Source: Planctomycetota bacterium (lineage in GTDB: Bacteria; Planctomycetota; Planctomycetia; Planctomycetales; Planctomycetaceae). Taken from it: 64,000 nucleotides of DNA. The translations under genes and the position numbers were made by a program. The DNA is taken from the NCBI GenBank assembly GCA_030836185.1, contig JAURQH010000102.1:1-64000 (forward strand), in the 5' to 3' direction. The stretch's first letter is position 1, and every line of letters starts with the position of its first letter. Of the stretch, positions 25,537-34,800 are shown piece after piece. The notes under the pieces are model-generated. The model was not told the origin of the DNA. It saw nothing but the letters and a program-made list of their open reading frames with translations, and did no database searches.

Positions 25537-28200
25537 ATGCCCATTGATATCACCTGTGAAACCTGCTTTAAGCAATTCAAAGTGGCCGACCGTTTTGCAG
25601 GCCGCAAGGGTCGCTGTCCGAATACTGACTGTCAGGCCGTCTTTCGTGTCCCTCAAGTCGAAAATGATTGGACCGATGAACCCCCAATGTCGCCTCCCCG
25701 GAAGTCGGGCTCGAAATCAAAACCGTCAAAAGTGGCGAACAGTGGGAGTTGGAAGCTGCCGGCTTCAATGGGAGCAGGAGTTGTCGCAGTTGCATTCATC
25801 GTTGTGATGATGATGAACCGTGAGTCGCCCAACGAATTACCTTCGATCAATAAAACCGTCAATGCAGAGTCTTCTCCGGCTTCTACGGTTTCGACACAAA
25901 CGGTGGCTTTTCAAGGACCGGAAGGAAACGTCAATCGCCTTGATGTAGCCTCTCTCAAAAACGACCTCTCGTTTGAGAAAAAAGTCGTCCCGTTTCTCAC
26001 GAAGTATTGCTTCGAATGTCACGAAGGAGAATTCGCAGAAGAAGGCGTGCAACTTGATCTCTATAAATCGACCGCCGATGTTTTGAAGTCCCGCAAGAAA
26101 TGGGAAAAAATCCTGAGCATTCTGGAGATTGGCGCGATGCCTCCCAGTGATGCCGACCAACCGACGGAAGACGAGAGGCTTCCGGTTCTCGCTTGGCTAG
26201 ACAATACTCTTTACAATATTGATTGTGAAGCCATTAACGATCCCGGTCGTGAGACAATCCAACGTCTTAACTTGGCAGAATACACGAACACCATTCGCGA
26301 CCTGTTCGGCATTGATGATTTGAATCCCGGCCGTAACTTTCCAGCAGACGATGTGGGAGAAGGGTTCGACAACATCGGCGATGTTTTGTCACTGCCTTCA
26401 TTGCTGATGGAAAAGTATCTCGCCGCCGCGGAAGAAATTACATCGCGTGTCATTGTCGATACGCAAATCGTTCCCGTCTTGCGCAAGGAAGGGGACAAGT
26501 TTAAAACCAAAGATTCGGCCAGTGCCTCGAAGGGCGGGATTTCTTTTCCCTCAAAGGGAACGGCGACTGCGAGATTTAAGTTCGCCGAAAAGGGAGATTA
26601 TATTCTCCGCGTAAGTGCCAGAGCGACTCAAGCAGGGCGCGACCCCGCAGAGATGGGGGTTTATATTGATGAAAAACCCTTCAAACTCGAAAAAATCAAA
26701 GAACACAATCAGTCTCAAGTTTACGTGTACGACTTTAAGGCCGTTGAAGGTGAGTTCCCTATTGCCGTCTCGTTCCTCAATGATTTCTATGACAAGGACG
26801 CGAAGGATTCGAACCGTCGAGATCGAAACCTGTTTGTGAGTTGGGTCGAATTGGAAGGTCCATTGTCCGGCGTGAAAGTCGATCCTCCCGAACATCATAA
26901 GCGAATCGTGATCGCCGAACCGGGAGAGAATCAATCTGTCGAAGAAGCCGCCACTAAAGTATTTGATGCGATCCTGCCGAAAATTTTTCGTCGCCCGGTC
27001 CAATCTGAGGAAGTCCAGCAGTTCGTCGCTTTAGTCAAAAAGACCGTTGAAGAATTCGACGAGTCCTATGAAGAAGGGATCCGACTCGGCCTTCAAGCTG
27101 CGTTGGTTTCTCCCAGCTTTCTGTTTCGTATCGAGGCCGACCCGCGTCCCGACGACCCGAACTTCAAACGCGAACTCGACGACTTCGAATTGGCATCTCG
27201 GCTTTCTTACTTCTTGTGGAGCAGTACACCTGATGAGGAGTTACTGGAAACTGCTCGCAATAAACAGTTGAATGATCCAAAGGTCCTCGAACAACAGGTT
27301 CGCCGAATGTTGGCTCACCCCAAGTCAAACGCATTGGTCGAGAATTTTGGTGGGCAATGGTTGAATCTCAGAAATTTGGACGAGATTACCTTTGATCGAA
27401 GACGATTCAAAACATTCGATGATAAGCTACGACGAGATATGATTTCGGAGACATTGACCTTCTTCGATTATATCGTCCGCGAAGATCGCAGCATTCTCGA
27501 CTTCCTGAATGCCGACTACACGTTCGTGAACGAGAGACTTGCCGAACATTACGGAATCAAAGAAATCAAAGGCGAGTCGCTTCAAAAAGTCTCTTTGCAA
27601 GGAACTCCGCGAGCCGGTGTGCTCACACAATCGAGCATTCTGGCTTTGACCTCGAATCCCACTCGAACTTCCCCCGTCAAACGGGGAAAATGGATTATGG
27701 AGAATATCTTGGGGACACCCCCGCCCCCTCCTCCTCCCGGTGTTCCCGAATTGGAAGAGACCGCGAAAGCTTCACCCGATGCGACATTAGCCGAACAATT
27801 GGCTCTTCATCGAGAAGACCCCGGTTGTGCGTCGTGCCACAATCAGATGGACCCACTCGGGCTGGCTTTTGAAAAATTCGACGCTGTTGGACAGTTTCGA
27901 GAACGGGAAGGCAAAAAAACCATCGACGACTCGGGAGTTCTCCCCGATGGTCAGAAGTTCGCTGGTGCCAAGGAGTTGATAGAGATTCTCTCGCAGCGTG
28001 AGGAGCAGTTCACGCGAAATTTGACAGAAAAAATGCTGACATATGCACTCGGTCGAGGTCTAAAATATTACGACCGTTGTGCCATTGATGAAATGATTGC
28101 CAATCTGGAAAACGATCACCACAAATTTTCTCGCCTCGTACTCGGAGTGGTCAATAGCGACCCGTTCCGTATGCGACGTGGCGATGGAGGAATTGAATAA
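25537..28200 (+). CDS. DUF1592-type cytochrome with zinc-ribbon and membrane anchor
   Basis: A second member of the family at 2854, but built differently at the N-terminus. Residues 1-40 carry a zinc-ribbon-like CETC (7-10) and CPNTDC (27-32), a linker follows, and a membrane segment (GAGVVAVAFIVVMMM) lies near 76-92. After it come a heme motif CFECH in the PSCyt1-like segment, DUF1587 (IQRLNLAEYTNTIRDLFG), a beta-rich insert, DUF1595 (IFRRPVQSEEVQQF), DUF1592 (ASRLSYFLWSSTPDEELL), DUF1588 (AGVLTQSSILALTSNPTRTS; PPPPPPPGVPE), a second CASCH, and DUF1585 (MLTYALGRGLKYYDR). The protein is thus anchored with the ribbon inside the cytoplasm and the heme part outside. The stop overlaps the DUF1552 start (TAATG). 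Confidence 0.93.
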   Translation: MPIDITCETCFKQFKVADRFAGRKGRCPNTDCQAVFRVPQVENDWTDEPPMSPPRKSGSKSKPSKVANSGSWKLPASMGAGVVAVAFIVVMMMNRESPNELPSINKTVNAESSPASTVSTQTVAFQGPEGNVNRLDVASLKNDLSFEKKVVPFLTKYCFECHEGEFAEEGVQLDLYKSTADVLKSRKKWEKILSILEIGAMPPSDADQPTEDERLPVLAWLDNTLYNIDCEAINDPGRETIQRLNLAEYTNTIRDLFGIDDLNPGRNFPADDVGEGFDNIGDVLSLPSLLMEKYLAAAEEITSRVIVDTQIVPVLRKEGDKFKTKDSASASKGGISFPSKGTATARFKFAEKGDYILRVSARATQAGRDPAEMGVYIDEKPFKLEKIKEHNQSQVYVYDFKAVEGEFPIAVSFLNDFYDKDAKDSNRRDRNLFVSWVELEGPLSGVKVDPPEHHKRIVIAEPGENQSVEEAATKVFDAILPKIFRRPVQSEEVQQFVALVKKTVEEFDESYEEGIRLGLQAALVSPSFLFRIEADPRPDDPNFKRELDDFELASRLSYFLWSSTPDEELLETARNKQLNDPKVLEQQVRRMLAHPKSNALVENFGGQWLNLRNLDEITFDRRRFKTFDDKLRRDMISETLTFFDYIVREDRSILDFLNADYTFVNERLAEHYGIKEIKGESLQKVSLQGTPRAGVLTQSSILALTSNPTRTSPVKRGKWIMENILGTPPPPPPPGVPELEETAKASPDATLAEQLALHREDPGCASCHNQMDPLGLAFEKFDAVGQFREREGKKTIDDSGVLPDGQKFAGAKELIEILSQREEQFTRNLTEKMLTYALGRGLKYYDRCAIDEMIANLENDHHKFSRLVLGVVNSDPFRMRRGDGGIE

Positions 28201-29531
28201 TGACACTTTCAATCGACCGACGAACATTTTTACACGGTTTGGGAGCCGCCATTACATTGCCGGCGTTGGAGATCATGCGTCCTGCCACCAAAGCACACGC
28301 CTTGATGACGGCCGAATCAGGTCATCCCGTACGAATGGCCTATGTCTTTTTCCCCAATGGAGCCATCATGCCTTCCTGGAAACCGGAAGGAAAAGGGAGT
28401 GACTACAAGCTCTCCGACACGATTTCAAAAATTGAACGCCATCGTAATGATTTCAATGTCATCACGGGACTCGCTCAGGACAATGGTCGCGCTAAAGGAG
28501 ACGGAGCGGGTGACCACGCACGCTGTGCTTCGACGTTTTTGACCGGTGAACATCCGGTGAAAAGTTCTGACCGAGTGCAAGTTGGCATCTCAGTCGATCA
28601 GGCGGCCGCCCAGCATATCGGTCATCTCACACGGCTCCCCTCGTTAGAACTCGGCATCGAACGAGGAAAGAATGCCGGTAGCTGTGATTCTGGTTACAGT
28701 TGCGCTTACTCGGGCAACATTTCCTGGAAGACAGCCACGACACCAACCGCGAAAGAGATCAATCCGCGTCAGGCATTCGAACGTCTATTCGGCACCGGAG
28801 ACGAGCAGACACGCAAAGAGCGGATGCGCAACCGCAAATCGATTTTGGACATCGTAGCGGCTGACGCAAATCGTCTGAAACAGAAACTGGGACAAACAGA
28901 TCGACAGAAGCTGGACGAATATTTCACCAGTATTCGTGATATCGAACAACGCATTGTCCGTGCAGAGACTGCACCAAAAATCGAGCCACCCGATCTCAAA
29001 CTTCCCTCAGGTGTCCCAAGTGACTTGCAGGAACATATTCGGCTCATGTTTGATATCTTGGTGGTCGCCTTCGAAACGGATGCCACCCGCGTTTCCACAT
29101 TCATGCTCGCGAATGCGGGGAGCAACCGTAGTTACACAAATGTTGGTGTCAAACAAGGCCATCATTCGCTATCTCATCACCGAGATAATGAAGAGTGGAT
29201 TGATAACATTCGCAAAATTGACGGGTTTCTCATCGATCAATACGGTTACTTCCTTGATCGTCTCAAAGCGACTCCTGAAGGGGAAGGAAACCTGCTCGAC
29301 AACAGCATGATTGTTTACGGTAGCGGTTTGTCCGACGGCAATCGTCATCAACATCACGATTTACCGTTGATCATGGCGGGCCAGGCAGGAGGCACGATCA
29401 GCACCGGTCGACATCTGCAATACGATGTCGAAACTCCGATGAACAATTTGTTCTTGTCGATGTTGGACCGAGTCGGCGCGAAAGTCGATTCCATTGGCGA
29501 CAGTAAAAGTCGATTAGACGAATTATCGTAG
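28200..29531 (+). CDS. DUF1552 domain protein, Tat-exported (2)
   Basis: Partner of the preceding cytochrome, read by a TAATG overlap. The N-terminus has a clear twin-arginine signal (SIDRRTFLHGLGAAITLP). The body matches the 1045-2379 protein: AYVFFPNGAIMPSWKPEG, FNVITGLAQDNGRAKG, DHARCASTFLTGEHPVK, KLDEYFTSIRDIEQRI, TNVGVKQGHHSLSHHRDN and the NRHQHHDLPLIMAGQAGG ending. Tat export suggests a folded, possibly metal-bearing protein. It may receive or donate electrons with the adjacent cytochrome (inference from constant pairing). Function not established. Confidence 0.93.
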   Translation: MTLSIDRRTFLHGLGAAITLPALEIMRPATKAHALMTAESGHPVRMAYVFFPNGAIMPSWKPEGKGSDYKLSDTISKIERHRNDFNVITGLAQDNGRAKGDGAGDHARCASTFLTGEHPVKSSDRVQVGISVDQAAAQHIGHLTRLPSLELGIERGKNAGSCDSGYSCAYSGNISWKTATTPTAKEINPRQAFERLFGTGDEQTRKERMRNRKSILDIVAADANRLKQKLGQTDRQKLDEYFTSIRDIEQRIVRAETAPKIEPPDLKLPSGVPSDLQEHIRLMFDILVVAFETDATRVSTFMLANAGSNRSYTNVGVKQGHHSLSHHRDNEEWIDNIRKIDGFLIDQYGYFLDRLKATPEGEGNLLDNSMIVYGSGLSDGNRHQHHDLPLIMAGQAGGTISTGRHLQYDVETPMNNLFLSMLDRVGAKVDSIGDSKSRLDELS

Positions 29532-29621
29532 ACATCGGCCCTTGGAGCGGTCAAAATCAGGTCTACATCTTCACCAACATCTCCGCTCACGTCAGTCCTG
29601 TGAAATAGTCAGAGAGCAGTT

Positions 29622-30641
29622 TCAGTCTTTTGACCGGGCTTTCATGCCACCGCGAATCGCTCCGGGGGCGGTCGCTCCGTAGTTGCCTGCAAAGTCGGGA
29701 TGGAGTGGTCTGCTGTTCAGCATAGAGAGCCAGATTCGCAGCAGATGTCGTCGTTCATCGAGATCGTCAAAGTCTACGAACTCATTGCGGCGATGTAACA
29801 GGACCCAGTTGTTAACCAGCAATAAATCTCCTGGCTCCTGACGAAAAGTGACGTGGTTATCCGGCTCGGCGGCGACTTCTTCGAGAAAATCGAGTGCCTC
29901 GGCCTGCTTGTCAGAGAGGTCGGGTAAATCGTCAGAGTTGGCCGCCCGCTCAATTAACACTCTCAAAAAATTACAAGCAAAATGATTTTCGTACAGAGAG
30001 AAGATCGGCTGGCGACACCACGGTCTGTCATTTCCTTGATCGACGTTATGGCGCAGGTAATAAAACGGCTGTTGCAAAACTTCTAACAAATCAGGTCGGC
30101 GTGTTCCGATTTCATTGTATAGGTGCATTGAGCTAACAAGTTGATTTTCGCCGCCCGACTTCGCCTGTTTCATTGTCAGGAAAGAAATCACATCGCAACG
30201 GTCGGTATGAAAGCTGAGCTTTTTGGAAGTATTCGGGCCGCGAGCCAGAATATCGCCCATCTTGAAACCTTCATCGCGCACGCTGAAAATACGTGCTCCG
30301 TCGGCACTTTGAGAGACCGGCGTGCCAATATGACACATCAGTCCCCAAAAAAGTTTCTGGCTTTGTTCTGTCGTTAAGTTCGAAAGATCAGTACCGCGAA
30401 TGAAACAGGCACCACAACCATGTTCGAGATTCTGCTGAATCTGTTCCAGCTTGCTTGATAACGCTGGAATCGCAAAATCCTCTTTCGCAAATTGCTCAGG
30501 AAGCTGCTCTTCAACACCTGATAACGCGGTTCGAATTTCCGCACGGTCAGTGTCAGTCAGATGAACTTCCCAATCTGGGCGGGAGAAGAGTTCCGTACCG
30601 CGCCAGACGGCGGGATGATCGAGTGGTTTGAAAGAAGTCAT
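29622..30641 (-). CDS. TauD/TfdA family Fe(II)/2-oxoglutarate dioxygenase
   Basis: A 339-residue cytosolic enzyme of the clavaminate-synthase-like fold. The iron ligands are visible: the HxD pair in LSFHTDRCDVISFL and the distal His in LLLVNNWVLLHRRNEF, with an Arg for 2-oxoglutarate shortly after (HLLRIWLSM). The N-terminal part has the family's NLEHGCGACFIRGTDL strand, where the common GFGVV-type motif sits. Members hydroxylate taurine, small acids, amino acids or sulfonates; the substrate here is unknown. It follows the DUF1573 gene on the same strand with about 57 bases between. Confidence 0.88.
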   Translation of the reverse strand: MTSFKPLDHPAVWRGTELFSRPDWEVHLTDTDRAEIRTALSGVEEQLPEQFAKEDFAIPALSSKLEQIQQNLEHGCGACFIRGTDLSNLTTEQSQKLFWGLMCHIGTPVSQSADGARIFSVRDEGFKMGDILARGPNTSKKLSFHTDRCDVISFLTMKQAKSGGENQLVSSMHLYNEIGTRRPDLLEVLQQPFYYLRHNVDQGNDRPWCRQPIFSLYENHFACNFLRVLIERAANSDDLPDLSDKQAEALDFLEEVAAEPDNHVTFRQEPGDLLLVNNWVLLHRRNEFVDFDDLDERRHLLRIWLSMLNSRPLHPDFAGNYGATAPGAIRGGMKARSKD

Positions 30642-30698
30642 GCAGTCATCATGTCAAATGGTGCCCTGCCCCGTAAAGTCTGCAACAGTGAAAGTTGC

Positions 30699-31799
30699 TC
30701 AGGGAGCTTGAATGACGACGGGAACTTCCAGTCGAGGTTGCAGTTGAGAATCGGTTTCGATCACAAGTAAACCTTTTTGTTCCTGCATATTCTCGGGGAT
30801 TCGAAGAGACAATTTGATGGTACGTTGTTTGACGAGAGGACCGAGTGTGCTTGTTTTGGCTTCCCCGGTATCGACCGTTCCTTCGATTGAATTCAGAGTG
30901 ACCGTTTTCAAATTCGCAGGGGTGGGTTGGAAATCGTAAAACGTGACAGAACTCGTCACGGTTCCATCTGCGTCTGCTTTCAAAAATAATGACGAAGGGT
31001 CGACTTTCAACGGCAAATCGTCTTTTGAAACTTTTGGTTTCGGACCGCTGACCAGAATCGGTAACTGTAAGAGATTAAATTGTGGATCATCGGTGCGAAT
31101 ATTGATCAAAGCGCGACTCGTTCCGGGGGGAACATCCCCTTTCACGACGACTTTGAGTTCATGATGCCGATTGCCAGAATCGTCATCCTTTTCGTTGACC
31201 AACATCGCACGTACCAGTGGTGACGTGGATTCCATCGAGAGAATCTTGAAATGCTCTGACCGGTAATCAGAGATTTTCACATCCTGGACGGTCTCTGCTG
31301 TGTTGCCATCCAGTTGATAGAAAACTAACGCTTTGGGGGTGATCTCAACACTACGAGCGGGCAACACCAATTTATAGGTGACGCGAATTTCGTGAGGATC
31401 GGGATCTTCATAGACGACATCGACAAAGTACTCGCGCGGTCCTGGCTTTTCTTTGGTCGGATCAACGCGGATCATAAACTTTCCTTCTTCACCCGGCAGG
31501 TATTCCCGTTTTTCAAGTTGAGGATTTAAACAACCACAACTCGGTCGCAGCTCTTTGATGGTGACGGGATGATCGCTCGTGTTCTGGAAATAGTAATGAG
31601 CACGATAGACGGGGCTGACTTCTGGCTCTCCGTCATCGACAAGATATTGAGAAAACGCCAACGCGGGTAACTCGCGCGTTTCCAACGCGGCTTGCGCCTG
31701 AGGACCAACCCAATGAGCGACCATGGCCAATAGCAGAGGCAGCAGTGCTCCCGCCCAGCAGCACCAAGTCTTCCATTTCGTCGTTGATTGTGTGGACAT
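30699..31799 (-). CDS. DUF1573 domain membrane protein
   Basis: A 366-residue protein with one N-terminal membrane segment (about 12-32), then an Ig-like DUF1573 domain. Its signature is HPVTIKELRPSCGCLNPQLEKREYLPGEEGKFMIRVDPT, which includes the conserved CGC pair. Two or three further beta-sandwich repeats follow (VLPARSVEITPKALVFYQLDGN; LPLKVDPSSLFLKAD). DUF1573 proteins are common in planctomycete and Bacteroidetes envelopes, of unknown role. A strong ribosome site (GGAGAGGAC) precedes ATG. Confidence 0.9.
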   Translation of the reverse strand: MSTQSTTKWKTWCCWAGALLPLLLAMVAHWVGPQAQAALETRELPALAFSQYLVDDGEPEVSPVYRAHYYFQNTSDHPVTIKELRPSCGCLNPQLEKREYLPGEEGKFMIRVDPTKEKPGPREYFVDVVYEDPDPHEIRVTYKLVLPARSVEITPKALVFYQLDGNTAETVQDVKISDYRSEHFKILSMESTSPLVRAMLVNEKDDDSGNRHHELKVVVKGDVPPGTSRALINIRTDDPQFNLLQLPILVSGPKPKVSKDDLPLKVDPSSLFLKADADGTVTSSVTFYDFQPTPANLKTVTLNSIEGTVDTGEAKTSTLGPLVKQRTIKLSLRIPENMQEQKGLLVIETDSQLQPRLEVPVVIQAP

Positions 31800-31936
31800 C
31801 GTTGTCCTCTCCGTCAGTTTTCCAAAGGCGTTTCTGAAGCGGGAGTTGTATCAAAGTCCGGTCACACGAGCAAGATCATTAGAAGACAGCGAAAATGATA
31901 TAAGGTTCTTACCCAAAACAGTTTAGAGATCATCTC

Positions 31937-34669
31937 TCAGGGGAGCGGATAGGTAAGAATCTCTTTCCGATCACTGGCCAAGATCAAAGACTTTTCATCG
32001 GCAGACAGGCATCCAGAGTACAACACATAAGGGACATCCAGGGTGCCGGTTGTTTTCTTCTGACGTACCGAAAAATTTTCGATGTGACCGTTGTACCCAA
32101 CCGCAAACAAATTTTCGTCCGCCTGATCGAATTGGAGAGCATAGATGCTGTCAGTTTTCATGGGCAAGGTGAAGAGTGGCTGCGAGCCTCCGACATTCCA
32201 GATCAGAATTTCTCTGTCTGGGCCAAGTCCTGTACCGGCAGCGCAGATCTGTTTGCCGTCATTGGTGATGTCAATTGTATAAAGCGTTTCATCGTTTCCT
32301 TCGTAGTTCTGTTTAAGCTGCCCTGACTCAGCATCGATTTCTCGGACAACACGATCTGCTCCACAGACGAAGATTGACTTTCCATCTGGCGAGTAGACAA
32401 CGTCATAGAGCACTTGATCATAAGTCGCGAGAGTTTTGATCGCTTTCTTTTCAGCAGGATCCCAGAGTCGCACAGACTTATCACTCGAAACGGAGACCAA
32501 CCGAGTGCCGTCAGGAGAAAATGCAACGCCATAAACCTGCCCTCCATGTCCTCTCAAACGAGCGACAGACTTGGAGTCTGCCATCCTCCATTCCTGCACT
32601 TTTCCATCGGGTGTGATGCTCCACCCGGTTTCATGGTCTTCGCGGATTCCGTACGATAAAGGGGCGTTAGTTGTGAAGGTTAACTCCTGAACTGTAGGAG
32701 AAAGTTTCTGAGGGTCGATGCGTTCGTTCTGTTCGGCCCGCTCCACAGGATAGCAGCGAATTTCCTGCCCCTCGGTTGTGGCAATCAAGCGGCTGGAATC
32801 CCGTGTCAATTGTAAATCGCGGATCGGTTTTCCAACGCCGTAGGCTTGTTCGAGACGATGGTTGGATGTTCGCCATTCATAAATCATTCCCTTTTGATTG
32901 GCGGCATAAAAATGATTGTTGCTGGGAGCATAGGCAATGGCAGTGATCGTTCCGTCGTGTCCCCCATACTCTTTTCCTGGAGTTCCGTTATTGCCGTTAA
33001 ATGTTTTCAGACTTCCATCTTCACACAGAATCGTGACTTCGTTCATGTTGTCGGAGAGAGTCATCAAACGGGCAGAGCTCTCCCCAATATTTGCTATAAA
33101 ATTGACGAGTGGTTTCTGACGCGAAATTTCTCCCGTGGAGGCCACTGTGAGTGAGGAGCCATCTCCTAACCGTACGCTAGAGAGCAGAGTCTCCTTTGCA
33201 AATGCATAATGTTCGCGAGGAATCGACGTTTTTGTCTCCCAGATTGTGATAAGTCCATCAGCATCTGACGAGATGAGAGTGTCGCCATTGGAACGCAAGT
33301 CCACATGAGTTACGAAGACCGCGTGTGTGTGAAACTCAGTGACTAACTCCAGTTTCTCTGCTGAAAGCGTCAACAGCTTTCCCTGTCTTGATCCGACAGC
33401 CAGTTGCTTTTGACGCGAGTTGTACTTCATGGCCGTGATAGGAGAATCTGTGGACCACTCGGCCAACTGCGCGGCTTTGGAGACTTCCCAGCGTTGGACC
33501 TGACCTGTTTCTGACGCGGTAAAGAGTTGTTGAGAACTCTGGTGCCAATCAAGCTGAGAGACCGCCTTAGTACCTGTTGAGAATTTATGGAGTTCTTTCC
33601 CCTCGGTCGTTTCAATGACACTCACGCTGCCATCTGCAAACCCGGCGGCCAGTTGTGTCTTGTTGGGGGCAAGGGCCAGAGCCGTCACGGGAGCGGTGAA
33701 TTTCGGCAGGGATCTCAGGATTTTTCCGTCAGACATCTGAATGACGTGAGGTGTCTGCTTGTCTGTGAGCAGGATGAGTAACTGTGTATCTATTGAGATG
33801 ACCGGCTGTGTAACCGCACCACTGAGTTCTTTGACCTCGCCAATTGGCTTGCCCTGATTCACGTCCCAGATTTGGACCTTGTTGTTTTTACTGATGGTGA
33901 CGAGTCGGTTGCCATTCTCATCAACGACCGCAACAGAAAACTGTTCGCCCGACGTTTCCCAGCGAGTCGTTTCTTGAGGGCTGATGGGCCAGCGACGTAA
34001 ATAATTGTCTGGCCCAACGGTGAAATAATAACTCGAACCGGAACTCAACAATCCCGTGACCCCACCACGATGTGATCGCAAACGTGTGCGTGTCTGCAAC
34101 TCCTCACCGCTGAAGACTTCCATCTCACCGGCAGCGTTTGCGATGGCGATTGATTTTCCATCCTGATGGATGGCCATCAATTGTGGGTCGGTAATGATAG
34201 ACTCTAACTCAGCAACGATCGTCTGCTCCATCGTGTCCCAGAGAATAATTTTTCCCTCGGCTCCTGCGAGTGCGAGAAATTTTCCTTCGCGCCCAAACAC
34301 TGCCGTCGTGACGGGAAATTTTGCAACGTCATAAACGGTGACCGGTTCAGATTTGGGGACGTCCCACAAACGGATATCTCGGTCGAGTCCTCCTGAAGCA
34401 AGCATTGTTTCATCGGGACTGAATGCCGCGGTCAGCACGATACCGGTGTGTTCCTGAAACGATGTGATCATCGATTGGGTGTTATGGTTCCAGATACGAA
34501 CCGTTCCATCAAAACCAGTGCTCGCCATTCGTTGGCCGGAAGGACTAAGTATCACCGAATAGGCGGCCGATTCGTGGCCGATGTACTTGTTGCTCGGTTG
34601 TTGTGCCTCGGCTTGCGTCATCAGCAGCAAACAGAGGATCACCGACACAATTCGTGGAGACTTCATCAT
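31937..34669 (-). CDS. WD40-repeat beta-propeller protein, exported
   Basis: A 910-residue protein with a signal peptide (VSVILCLLLMTQAEAQ) and about twelve to fourteen WD40 blades, enough for two propellers. Clear repeats include GHESAAYSVILSPSGQRMAS with FDGTVRIWN near the start, FQEHTGIVLTAAFSPDETML with DRDIRLWD, and, late, RGHGGQVYGVAFSPDGTRL with DKSVRLWDP. Such secreted WD40 proteins are common in planctomycetes and usually serve as binding platforms. The partner is unknown. AGGAG lies just before a double ATG, so the start may be 34669 or 34666. Confidence 0.92.
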   Translation of the reverse strand: MMKSPRIVSVILCLLLMTQAEAQQPSNKYIGHESAAYSVILSPSGQRMASTGFDGTVRIWNHNTQSMITSFQEHTGIVLTAAFSPDETMLASGGLDRDIRLWDVPKSEPVTVYDVAKFPVTTAVFGREGKFLALAGAEGKIILWDTMEQTIVAELESIITDPQLMAIHQDGKSIAIANAAGEMEVFSGEELQTRTRLRSHRGGVTGLLSSGSSYYFTVGPDNYLRRWPISPQETTRWETSGEQFSVAVVDENGNRLVTISKNNKVQIWDVNQGKPIGEVKELSGAVTQPVISIDTQLLILLTDKQTPHVIQMSDGKILRSLPKFTAPVTALALAPNKTQLAAGFADGSVSVIETTEGKELHKFSTGTKAVSQLDWHQSSQQLFTASETGQVQRWEVSKAAQLAEWSTDSPITAMKYNSRQKQLAVGSRQGKLLTLSAEKLELVTEFHTHAVFVTHVDLRSNGDTLISSDADGLITIWETKTSIPREHYAFAKETLLSSVRLGDGSSLTVASTGEISRQKPLVNFIANIGESSARLMTLSDNMNEVTILCEDGSLKTFNGNNGTPGKEYGGHDGTITAIAYAPSNNHFYAANQKGMIYEWRTSNHRLEQAYGVGKPIRDLQLTRDSSRLIATTEGQEIRCYPVERAEQNERIDPQKLSPTVQELTFTTNAPLSYGIREDHETGWSITPDGKVQEWRMADSKSVARLRGHGGQVYGVAFSPDGTRLVSVSSDKSVRLWDPAEKKAIKTLATYDQVLYDVVYSPDGKSIFVCGADRVVREIDAESGQLKQNYEGNDETLYTIDITNDGKQICAAGTGLGPDREILIWNVGGSQPLFTLPMKTDSIYALQFDQADENLFAVGYNGHIENFSVRQKKTTGTLDVPYVLYSGCLSADEKSLILASDRKEILTYPLP

Positions 34670-34800
34670 GACTCTCCTGTGAGGCAGGTGTTATCTCAGA
34701 GGTGCCTCAATATAGGTCGTAAAAACTTGACTGAGTCTTCAGTCTCTCTCTGGTATCGCTTGTAGTCAACTACGAAATTGCTGAGGAACGCAATCACCCT

